Shown here: in pieces, positions 14,022-26,100 of the stretch
Position numbering within the stretch: position 1 is the stretch's first letter
How the letters are laid out: each line of letters starts with the position of its first letter
NCBI GenBank assembly: GCA_003991915.1
Contig: RQTK01000114.1
Span: 487,044-551,043 of the forward strand
Origin: Elysia chlorotica
Taxonomy: Eukaryota > Mollusca > Gastropoda > Plakobranchidae
Length of the DNA stretch: 64,000 nucleotides
Direction: 5' to 3'
Program-made: the position numbers and the translations under genes
The notes under the pieces: model-generated
Seen by the model: only the letters and a program-made list of their open reading frames with translations
What the model was told of the DNA's origin: nothing
The model's database searches: none

Positions 14022-17000
14022 TCCTTTTTTCTCTCTCTTTATTTCGCTCTGTCTCTCCCACTCTCTCCTTCTTTTCCTCTCCCCTCCCTCTCTCTCTATG
14101 TCTCTCTCTCACACACACACACACAGAGTTTTTAGACGAAAGAGAAATTGTATTTACCTGCTCTTTCCAATAACTTATAGATCTAGATATAGATCTTATG
14201 TGTTTATTTAGCTATCATTCAAAGGCAGATCCCCCGCTTTGATTGCCCGTGAAGAAAAGCTCCAGTGAAGCGGCTGAACCCTAGCAGGCCTCCGGTCCTC
14301 TATCAATACATTATGAACGAGATAGTGGCGGGTGCCACATGAAACTCTGTGATAGCTACCCCGGTATTCAGTCTATTTCTATGGGTGTGACTGTGAGGCT
14401 CGTGTGTGTTGGTTTTGCTGTGCCAACCGTTATATACACAAAAAGCAGGTAGATTTTGATCGAACCAGTGTGCTGGTCGTCGAGATTAATTTAGTACCCT
14501 GAGACGTTTCTGTAACTGTAAGATCTTTACTTTTTATGTTATTGGTTGTGTGTTTTGCCTTAAATACTCGATATTTTATAGAGTGATTCTCTTCGTTAGA
14601 AGGTCTTTTTTCTTTCAGTAAAGATTAGTCCGTGTACCGCTGGATAACATTTTATAATTGTCCATACTCTTGACAGCCGAGATCATTGTTAGAAGGGTGA
14701 GGTTAAATCATGTTATTCTGTAAGTTTAAATTAAAATTGTGACTCCTTAACAGCTACCAGGTGATTTATTCAATGTTTAAATAACTAAATGAAAAAGAGA
14801 AACCAGCCTTGTGCCAGTATTACGTTGTTCGGTGCAATCCACGAGAGTGTACTGTTAAACACTTCTACCTGTTGGACTCAAGAGCACATAGATATTAATT
14901 GTCCGTACCACTTCGGAGTAAACATGATTACCCATTAGCACATTAATTGATTCGAATTAAAGGGATTTAAATCGATTTTTAGTTCATGTAAGTTTTCCTC
15001 CGAAGTTAAAAAAAAAACACTTACATGATTTGTGCGTGTAGTTTCAAAGGTAAGCTTTTGCGTCTCAATTTTTTACTTAGTATTGTATAGCCTAGTATAA
15101 GTCAGTAAAAATTAAGTCTTGGCAATGAACCTGCTTAACTTGCTGGTAGATGTCATATAACATGTACCAAAGTTTAGTTTCTACGGGCAGTGGCTGTAAA
15201 ACTTTTTGTTGCTGTTGCTACGGTTTGTTTGTTTGTTTGATTGTCTTTCTTTTTTGTTTTATTCGGAAGGGTCTCAATTTATACTTTCGCTTCCCGGCAC
15301 AGACAGTGCAGCATGCACCTTTATTGATGTCTACTTTCATTAAACTTTTGTAAATGACACTGTCTCTAAGGATTTACTGACCCCTTGCATTGTGTAGGCA
15401 TACACAAAAGTTTGTTCAAATGGATTGCGCGTGTCTGATTTTGTGTGTAGGCTTACATAAGAAGAAAAAAAAAGCTATAGTTATAAAAAAAATGTAATCG
15501 TACTTCTCTTATCCAAATTTAGGCCTTGTTTATTATTGGAGGTTTTTTCAGCCCTGGCAATTAAACGATCTAAACCTCTCATATGATTATGTATAAAAGC
15601 TACTGAAAATAGCTGGAGAATATTGTTGCGCCTTAAATTCCATAGGCTGCCAGCAAAGCATTCTGGATCCTCTAAAGACCTACCCATAAAATTATGTTTT
15701 TTTTCCCGTCTTTCGTTTTTTTGATTAGCTGGTAGGTAAGAACCCACAGCCCTACAAATCCAAGTTCACGTTAGTGGAGCTCCCTGGTTTTGAGAAGCTG
15801 GTCTCGGATTCGGGTTACTTGAGCCTGCGGGAAGGCCCACAACTCAGCAAAGCCCTAGTAGCACTCGACAAACTAATTACTTCCCTTGCGAGCCATCCAG
15901 ATCCAGACCGAGTCATCAACTACAAGTAAGGAAATAACTTTGTGTTTATTTTTAAACTTAAATAAAATTTTAGTGCCCTTTGATGTTTTGCTTTTTAAAC
16001 ACTTGATGCTCATGTAAAATATTCATAAACTTTAAAAAAATTGTAACCACAGGTTTACTTTTCTGTTTCTGTCATATTTTTAAATAACAACAGAGCACTG
16101 TTTTAATTTTTTATTTTATTGTTCTCTCGAAAATGCTGTCAACTTTATTGGGGTAAGGGGGGGTATATTCTCTATCCTAATTTGCTCTCATTCCGTGTTT
16201 TCCTATGCACTTTTTTTTTCATATTCTCTTTCTAAACTCCTTTGAGAGTTAGATATACTGATAAAGCTAGTGAAAGTTTTGATATGGTTCATTCTGAAAA
16301 CAGCTGTAACGTCCCGTTAAACGCTATATGAGCTGTCCTGCAAACTTCTTTCCTCATGTGTTCTCTTCTAACTCTCTGTGCAGCGACTCCAAACTCACTC
16401 AGCTGCTTGCAGATCAACTCGGGGGAAACTGCCACACACGTGCACTGGTGTGCCTCAAGCCAGAGTCCAACCCGGACGTGGTTAACGCTATCGTCAGATT
16501 CTGTGGCCATCTGGCTCAAGTGAAAAACTTCCCAGTTGTAAATGACGCTCTAGCCCAGGTAAAGTAGTCTTAGAGAAAGTATCAGAGACAGAGTTTAATA
16601 CGTACTGATAGAATAACCCACGAATATCATAAAGTTGTTGCTTATTAATTTTATCATATGATAAAAATTTAAGAAAAGCCCAAAATTTGTATTTCAATTG
16701 AATGGTAAGATGCATAAAGGTGTGAATTTAGGCAATGTCTCTTACACATGATGATATTACAAAGGATAAAATTTGGACGGCCTGCATTTTTTTTCCTAAA
16801 AATTGCACCTTTTTATGCTGCCAAACAAAGACTAAGTTGAATATATTTTATTGTTTATTATCTTATTATAATATCAATTCCATGTAACTTTTATTGTTTT
16901 GGACCTCCAAAGTAGATAATAGGCTAATTCACTGTCCCTTGACCATGTAAAACGTACCATGTAAAAGACATATCAGTTAAAGTGTATAGCTTTGCATGCT

Positions 17001-20000
17001 TAGTCATCCACTAACTTGACCATCGCCTGGTCCTGGCAGGCCCTCTTGACCCAGGACAGAGCACGCCTCATCGACCTGAAGTACCAGGCCGGAGTGGGAC
17101 CCACAACCATGACGTCTGCTCCAGGATATGTAGGCGACTCCACCTCCGAGATACGCAGACTGCAGACCGAAAATGTCTGTCTGGTTTTTTATACAATGTG
17201 TATTATTTAAAATTTCAAATAACAATTCTTTTTTATGGGAAAATGTTTTAAAGTATACATCTAATTTAATTTTTAAGAGTTCCGTATGTGATAGGAACTT
17301 TTAAGAAAAATATCCTTTTCTTAATCTGTGTTTTTAATTCTCACAATAAAAAAAAGCATGTTGGCAAGTGTCTCGACTTGTTGGCAGATAGACTCAATTT
17401 GCTTCACATTTTCGTTCAGATATTATGTATATTATATATATATATATATATATTCAGATATTATGTATATTATATATTTCCATGTCTTGATATTATACTA
17501 TATATATATATATGGGTATCAATAAACTTTCCATGTCTTGATATTAGCTGTATAAAAGTAGCAAAGATAGATTTTTGTTGTAGCAAGACTTATCTTATAG
17601 TGTGCATAAAAAAAAAATTTAAAAATTTCAAATTTTCTATTTCGTATTTTATTAATTACTCCCACAGTTAGTCTTGAAGGACAACAATGAACGACTCCAG
17701 CTACGCCTCAACCAGTTGGGCAGCAAGTTTGGGCAAGTTGCCAACAACAAGACAGACTTGTCCCAGCAGCTTCTACTTAGTGAAGAGGAGAAACTCAAGG
17801 TGGCTTTTTATTGGTTTTATTTATTTGTATACATTCATTTTCAATGTTAGAGGATGAGTAACAAAATTTAAATTAAAGTTCCAAAACATTCTTTAAAAAA
17901 ATTTGTTATTGATTCTTGAAATATCAAAAGCAAAATGTTTAGTCTCTTACATCTTAAATCAATTAATAGTTAGTTAATCCTCATAGAAATGTCAAATAAA
18001 AGTTCTATAAAATACAACTGTCAGGATGCTATAGTACTGTTAGTAGGTGTTTTCTTTTTCCTTTTTCAGAACATTCAGTTAGAATTTATTTTAAAATCTA
18101 TAAATTCTACTTAGTGCAGGGGCCTAAATGGAACAAAGATTGTTATCTTATATTTTACACAAATTTAGTTAATATTTTTTTTTTATTACATATACATCTT
18201 TAATGCCCTGAATAAAGTGAATGAACTATATAATCTGAGAAGAAGTTTCTAGTTTTTCTGTAAAAGAAAGTTTCTTTGTATGCAAAAGCGAGGATGTTAG
18301 AAGGCTATTAACCCATTGATTTTCCTTTGTATTTAGTTTGTTCCTATTCATATTAAAAAATGATATCTCAATCCTGAATACATCATTTATCATAATTTAT
18401 GCAAAGAATCATTTCTTTCTAAACATTCAGGTATCCCAATCTCTGGTAGAGATGCAGATCGAGAATAATAAGATTAAGGAAGAGGCTGAAGCGACCAATT
18501 TTGAACTTACAAATAAAGTAAGAACCACAGTTCATTGTTCATATTTTAGTATCTAACTGGTTAAATTTTTTATTGCTAATAAAGGGGAAGCGGAACCTCA
18601 CCTTTTCCTCATTTTCTGAAGTATACATTTTTTTCTTTCCTTTTTTTTAATAGTTTTTGTATACAAACAAAGATGTCAAACAATAAAATCGTTTAAAACA
18701 CTAAGATTTTTATAAATTAAATTGTGTGCACATAATAAAAACTCGAGGGCAAACTAAATTTTCTTTTTTTTTTTTTTTTTTGTTTCAATGAATGAATTAA
18801 ATTGTGTTGAAAATGTATGTTGTGCTACAAAGCAGAAAACCATGAAGTGGAAAAAGTGTGTTTAGAAAAATTAGAAAAAGGGGGAGAAAAGGCACAATTT
18901 TTTCTCCATGGGAATTTCCCATTTTGGTTGCATTAAAAGGCATATGAGACAAAATTAATGAATGTTTGTAAATTAAGAAATTAACTCCAGATGTGGACAT
19001 GTTATATTGTTGACAAAGTATATTAAGTTTGAAAAGGGAGATGAAACATGGGATGTTAAATTCTTGTTGGTAATGCTGAAATAATTTTCTGCAGATAATC
19101 TTGCTAGAGAATCAACTGGTTGAGGCCCAGAATGAGCGGGATCGATTCCACAAATCATCCAAGGCATCAAGTGATCGACTCAATGAAATGGAGGCCGACC
19201 GTAAGGATTTGGCTGATGAATATGTCGTTCTCAAGACAAACTACTTAGCGCTTACAAATGAGCATAAGAAAGAGGTGAAGCAATGTGTGTCAACTTATGT
19301 TGTATCTTACTTATTCAGTTCACATAATATAGTATACTACGCCTCAACCAGTTGGGCAGCAAGTTTGGGCAAGTTGCCAACAACAAGACAGACTTGTCCC
19401 AGCAGCTTCTACTTAGTGAAGAGGAGAAACTCAAGGTGGCTTTTTATTGGTCTTATTTATTTGTATACATTCGTTTTCAATGTTAGAGGATGAGTGACAA
19501 CATTTAAATTAAAGTTGCAAAACATTCTTTAAAAAAATTTGTTATTGATTCTTGAAATATCAAAAGCAAAATGTTTAGTCTCTTACATCTTAAATCAATT
19601 AATAGTTAGTTAATCCTCATAGATATGAGATTTTTTTTTAACTTCTCATTATTATCTTTACAAGGCTTTCTTTTGGTAAAAATTATATTCTTACATTTGT
19701 GCATTAAACTAATGTTAATTTCTTCCTCCTTTTAATATTCACCTCTGTCAATAAAATCTAATCAACAATTTACAAACCTGTCATTGTCAAATAAAAGTTC
19801 TATAAAATACAACTATCAGGATGCTATAGTACTATTAGTAGGTGTTTTCTTTTTCCTTTTTCAGAACATTTAGTTAAATTTTATTTTAAAATCTATAACT
19901 TCTACTTACTACAGCGGCCTAAATGTAACAAGGTTATTATCTTATATTTTACACAAATTTAGTTAATATTTTTTTTTATTACATCTTTAATGCCCTGGAT

Positions 20001-23000
20001 AAAGTGAATGAACTGTATAACCTGAGAAGAAGTTTGTGGTTTTTCTGTAAAAGAAAGTTTCTTTGTATGTAAAAACGAGGATGTTAGAAGGCTATTAATG
20101 CATTGATTTTCCTTTGTATTTAGTTTGTTTCTATTCATATTGAAAAATGATATCTCAATCCTGAATACACCATTAATAATTTATGCAAAGAATCATTTCT
20201 TTCTAAACATTCAGGTATCCCAATCTCTGGTAGAGATGCAGATCGAGAATAATAAGATTAAGGAAGAGGCTGAAGCGACTAATTTTGAACTTACAAATAA
20301 AGTAAGAAAAACAGTTTATTGTTCATATATTTTTAGTATCTAACTGTTTAAATTTTTAATTGTTAATAAAGGGGAAGCAGAACCTCAACTTTTCTTTATT
20401 TTCTGAAGTATATATCTTTCTTTCCTTTTTTGTTAATAGTTTTTGTATACAAACAAAGATTGTTTCAATGAATGAATATAATTGTGTTGAAAATGTATAT
20501 GTTGTGCTACAAAGCAGAAAACCATGAAGTGGAAAAATTAGAAAAAGGGGGAGAAAAGGCACAATTTTTTCTCCATGGGAATTTCGCATTTTGGTTGCAT
20601 TAAAAGGCTCTAACGGACATTTGAGACAAATGAATGTTTGTAAATTAAGAAATTAACTCCAGATGTGGACATGTTATATTGTTGACAAAGTATATTAAGT
20701 TTGAAAAGGGTGATGAAACATGGGATGTTAAATTCTTGTTGATAATGCTGAAATAATTTTTTTGCAGATAATCTTGCTAGAGAATCAACTGGTTGAGGCC
20801 CAGAATGAGCGGGATCGATTCCACAAATCATCCAAGGCATCAAGTGATCGACTCAATGAAATGGAGGCCGACCGTAAGGATTTGGCTGATGAATATGTCG
20901 TTCTCAAGACAAACTACTTAGCGCTTGACATAAGAAAATGAGCTTATGTTGTAGCTTACTTATTTAGTTCACATAATATATAGCATTACCACCGGGATTT
21001 GTTTCTACCCTTTCTAACCCTATTTTTAATGAACAATGTTAATTTTTTCATTAAAATCTCACAGGGGATGATTTATATCCTTTTGTTGGTTGAAAAAAAT
21101 TTTTTTTGTATATTTAATTTTAATTTGTTTATCTTCATTTGTTCCATTTTTTTAAACTTTATTCCATATTACACTTGGGCTTTTTTTTTAATAAATGGAT
21201 CTTTATTTCAAATCTAGTGCCATCGAAATGAAAATTTGGCCATAGAGCTACTCAATCTGGTCAACAATAAAGCAGCCTTGATGCGCCAAGTGAATCTCCT
21301 CACCAACGATCCATCACAGATGGATGATCCTAATGCAGAGATTGATCGAGTCAAGGCAATTGTCCAGCAAAACACATCTGGGAAAATAAAGGTGATAGCT
21401 TCAATCTATGTCAAAAACTTCCATCATTATTTTCATGTACTAACTGAAACAGGACTTTGAAATGTATCAACCTTTTCAAATATAATTAAAAAGGTTAAAG
21501 AAGTAGATTTACAAAATTATGAATGGACTGAATTTTAAATTAGTATAGAAATATGAAGTTGATTTCATGATGTACAAACAATTATAATTATTGTGAAATG
21601 GTAACAAGACCCCCAGATACTTGATCAGTCTTATTATTCTGACTCCTATCACACCAGTTGGGAACAGGGTGGCTAGAGTGCTATTCAAACCCCAAACTTT
21701 CTGCTGCAAAGCCTGACACTTAACCCCAGCAAATTCTCTCTCCTCGCTGAAAAAGCCACTTAATTTTGCTTTAGTGGTAGGCCTAGGGAGCCTTTCTTTT
21801 TAAAAAAGCAAAGTTTTTTTAAAAATAACAGGATGGGGGCGATATTGTGTACTTCCGGTTTTGAGGCACCATATGTGGGATCTATACAACTGTCAGCCTT
21901 TTTACAAAAATGTAAGCTCAAATCAAGATTATTTTTATTGATTTTGTTTTATCATTGCTTTGTAACTAATATTATGTTTCCTTTCAATTAGATATATTAT
22001 TGATGTTTTATACAGAATTTCATTTCTTTAGATAAGTTTTGCTCGTGTACATAGTAATTTTTTATTTTAAAATCCCTTTTTGTCATTCTTTTTATAAACT
22101 GAAACAGGCTGACCAAATACTGGGATCGCAAAAAGATAGAGAAAAAGTTGAAGACAGGGTAAAATCCATGTTTTTCATTTTTAGATATGCCATATTTTTT
22201 ACATAAATATCCGTTTAAAATAGTATTCCTTGAACATTTTACAAAAAAATGTATTGATCTGATTTCCTCATATAATAGAGTAATATTTGTTTATAGGTTA
22301 AACAAGACTGCAATTACTGACTTTTTTGTTCTCTTTTTGTTTTGTCATCACATTTTTATTAATCAATGCATGTGAAACTCATGCTTTTTAAACTAGAAGA
22401 ACTGTTTAAAATGTAAGATCTATAACCATTGAATATAGATATGTTTATCTGGTGAATAGGCCTATAGATCTGACATTATTTTTGTCAATTATCTTTGCTT
22501 CCCCTTTTTATTGCACAGCTTTTTGCAAGCTCTAGAAAGTTTGAGACTCAAATCAATCGCCTCAAGAACGATTTCGGAGATGAACATAAAAAGAATGAAT
22601 CTCGTATGTAAGTACATTGTTTAAATGACACATCATAAAAAGCTTTATTTATTTGAAATATGATTTGAAAGTTTTTAGGTAATTTGTCAATTACTTTAGA
22701 TTTTTGGATACTATATCTTCTTGTAACTTTGATTCTTTGATTGTCCCAATACTAACTCCAAATCTGTTCTGAATTATTGGTGCTTTTTGTTTTTTTACAT
22801 TTAAAGGAATTCTTTGATGAAAGAGCTGGCAGACACGCGTATGTTGGCAAGGGAGAGGCAACAAAAGATATCAGAGCTTAGCGCAGTAAGTTGTTTTCAC
22901 AATTTTTTTATTTTCAAATTGAATTTTACATTGTCTTATTTCCAGCTGCAGATCATGCATCCAAATGGCTTTTTATTTTTTATTTTCTTTAACGCCAACA

Positions 23001-23126
23001 TTCTTGTTGTGTACGTGTGTGTATGTGTGTGCTGCTTTTAAAAGTTCATCAAATTTTTACTGAAAATTTTTTTAGGTTTTGTATTTAGTTTCTAACACTG
23101 TTTTGAATAATAAATAAATAATATAA

Positions 23127-23160
<34 letters not shown>

Positions 23161-26100
23161 AAGGTGCAGGGAAAACACTAGCACAGCGTTAAAAGTTTGA
23201 AACTTTAAAAAAAAAAAAAGGCTACGTTATAGCAGTAATTTACTTTGACAAGCTACTTCATGATGATAAAATTAATAACCCAAAAAATTGCTACATGACT
23301 AATAACACAGCATGTAACACAAAGAGCAGAATTAAAGCAGCACTCATAACATAGGGGATAACTCATTCACAAGTCTCCAATCCCAATAAAGAGGAATAAA
23401 ACATGTGCCTAACTCTAAAGCAAATAAATAAACAGGCTCAAAATACTACACAGTAAAACAGACTAGAAAATCTAGATTAAGGGGAAAATATTATAATGAA
23501 AAATAAAAAAACGTAAAAAAATTTACCTCAGGACGGGCTTAGCACATCGGGTATAAAACAGCAACTCTACAGATAAACATGCAGACGTTAAGTAAAGTGA
23601 AGGATAATTATTGAATAAGGGTTCAGACCCAGGACGTCTGACCGCTGGCCATCTCTGATCCCAACTGACTAGTCCATGCACTCTTAGTCAGAAGATCAAG
23701 ATTGCTCGTAGCGCCTCGCGAGCTGATTGGTCAACACGCGCACAATCACGACTAAGCTTACAATAACAAAGCAACATAATAAAGAGAGTGGACAGAGAAA
23801 GACCACTGTAGGATACAAAGACACAAAGACACGATAAAGATATAAAGACAGATAGATACAGTAAAACATAAAATTTGGGGTGAGAAAAAAATACTGTAAA
23901 GAAACAAGATACAAATAAACCAGTAGATTACATATATAAATAAATAAATATATTATGTATACATATATATATTTTTTTTCTGCTGTCCTTTAGAAAGTGA
24001 TCACTTTACGTGGGGAAAAAGAGGCCCTTGAAAGTCAGTGCAATCGTTTGCAGCACAAGGTCAAAGATTTAGGAGAAGACTTCCGTGCCAGGCTTGTCAA
24101 ATATGTAGAGGATATTGCAGTGAGTTCTATCCCAGTGCCATTTTGTATGTATTAAATTTAGGGCATGAAATTAGACTTTCTTGTGTTAGGGACTATAACT
24201 TTCTGTTTAATTCTGGTCGCTTATTCTTGACTCTGACCAGAAATATTCATAATAGAAAAATTTGTCAAAAATATAAACTTGCAAATTGTTTTAAATTTGT
24301 CCGTTGTCCATGAATTTGGCGTTAAAAAATTATATGCTTTGGAAAGCCGTCGCATATGGATTTATGAGATATAAAGTCTTTAATCATAATGTTAATGTCC
24401 TTAACTTTCTTTAGTAGACTGGCTGACATGATTATCATTTTAAAAAATTATGGAAATTGATACAAAGAAAAAAAAATTGACCTGTCCAAGTCCTTTATTT
24501 TTAAGTTGAGGCAAAAGGTCAAGTTGCTAGCAAAATTTCTTTTAGAATACTAATTTTCAATAAAGGTACAAGTATTTTGGGATCATCATCCAGAATGCAA
24601 AAATTTTACTTTATTTCTTGTTTAGTTTTTAGAGAGCAATTAAAATATTTGGGGTCTAGTTCAAACGAATTTAAATCTAAAGATACTGTTTATCTGAAAT
24701 GCATGTAGTAGTTATTTCTTCGATAGGATGCTAGTAAGAAAAGGCTAAAATGATTAGCAATCTTGAAAATGAGCCCACTTGTGGTGTAGAATTTCCCTTG
24801 GCAAACATCAATGCTGAGATAAGGGCAGAATACATTTCCAAAAAATTTAGTATACTTTTAAATGATGTAAAATTTTCACAAATGTAGCAAAAATGTTGGT
24901 TCTATTTCAATAACCATTTTGATAAATGCCTATTAAGTAGTCAAGTCTGAACCACAACTAGGCCCATTTTGTATCATTGCTTCGCAAATGGATTAATTTC
25001 AGGAATATGTTGACAAAGGCAGTGGGGTTCCAGGCCAGGCTCAACAGAGGCGCATGCGTGACTACTGCGACTCCATGCTGAAAGACATTCGTAGGTCACA
25101 CAAGGAGCGTGAGGATCAACTCAGCCAGGCAGCTCAGGCCTTTAAGAAAAGACTGCAGAACACTGCACACAGCTACGAGATGGTGCTGGTCGCCTATAGG
25201 TGAACCTCGTTGTGTCTTTGTTAGACTCCCTGCTCTTTTTAGTCCTTGTTCGTCTGTGTCTGTGACTCTATATAAAATTATGTGTTTGTGAGTGTGTATC
25301 TCACGTCCTCTGCCACGAAATTTTCTTATCTTTTTCTAAATGACTCGTACTTTCATCTTGATATTCAATTTTGTTGCATTTGTCTTTCCTGAGCGTATTT
25401 ATAATAAGTTATAAGACAAAATGTAGAGAGTTTTGCAACAGAGTATAATAATACCTTGACATTAAAATTGTACAACTGCATGTGGTAGAGGTACCCAGTA
25501 AATCAATTTTTTTTTCAAAGTAGATTATATTTGTATCTTTATCACTCACTAACTTAGAATTTTTATCTTTGTACAGAAGAGGAAACAAAATCACGATAGC
25601 ATTAAAAAAAAAACTTGCAAATGACTTTTTTTTAAATTGTTCAAAAACTTTGAATAAAATAAATATTATGAATCTGTTGTAACCTTCAGAAATTTAAAAC
25701 TTTTTCACAAAACTTCCCAAAATTAAATTAAAGAAGGACAACTATGTATCTGTGATGGTAAGATCTGAAAAAAATTTTCGAATGCTTTTACAATTTACAA
25801 TTTTCAAACATTTAAAGCTTTTTGAATATATAAAGAAATTAATCTTAATAAAACCAAAAGTTTTTAGCAATTTTTTTTTACCTTGAACCAAATTCTGTGT
25901 TTCTTTTCCTGAAGAAATCTGCGTCAAACATGTGAAGCGCGCGGCTTTGAGAGAGTTGACCTGGGTCCAGATGAAACTGAACTTCGCCTTGGCGACACAG
26001 AACTGCAGTCCTCACATTTAAAGGAACTTGACAAAGCTAAGGGCGATCTTGGAAAACTAAAAAATGAACTTGATGCCATTAAACTCAAAGTAAGTTTAAA

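Larger units (their letters stand above)
7440..15728. other. Intron 5 of the CCDC78-like gene (8.3 kb)
   Basis: Joins two phase-0 exons. It holds two sets of local duplications (8857-9331 and 9618-10318), an AGT array near 11.4 kb, CT-rich tracts at 12.45-12.76 and 13.88-14.12 kb and a GTT array near 13.3 kb. No internal exon was needed to keep phase or to complete the motor, and I found no convincing gene inside it. Confidence 0.6.
17702..20975. repeat. Tandem genomic duplication inside the CCDC78-like gene
   Basis: Block A (about 17702-19338) runs from inside exon 9 to just past exon 11. Block B (about 19339-20975) repeats it in the same orientation. The junction joins the sequence after exon 11 to a 5'-truncated exon 9 that lacks its acceptor and first 11 codons. 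Coding parts are almost identical while introns differ by substitutions and indels: B has about 165 bp extra at 19625-19790 and A has about 110 bp extra around 18670-18780. The exons therefore changed much less than the introns. Confidence 0.9.
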
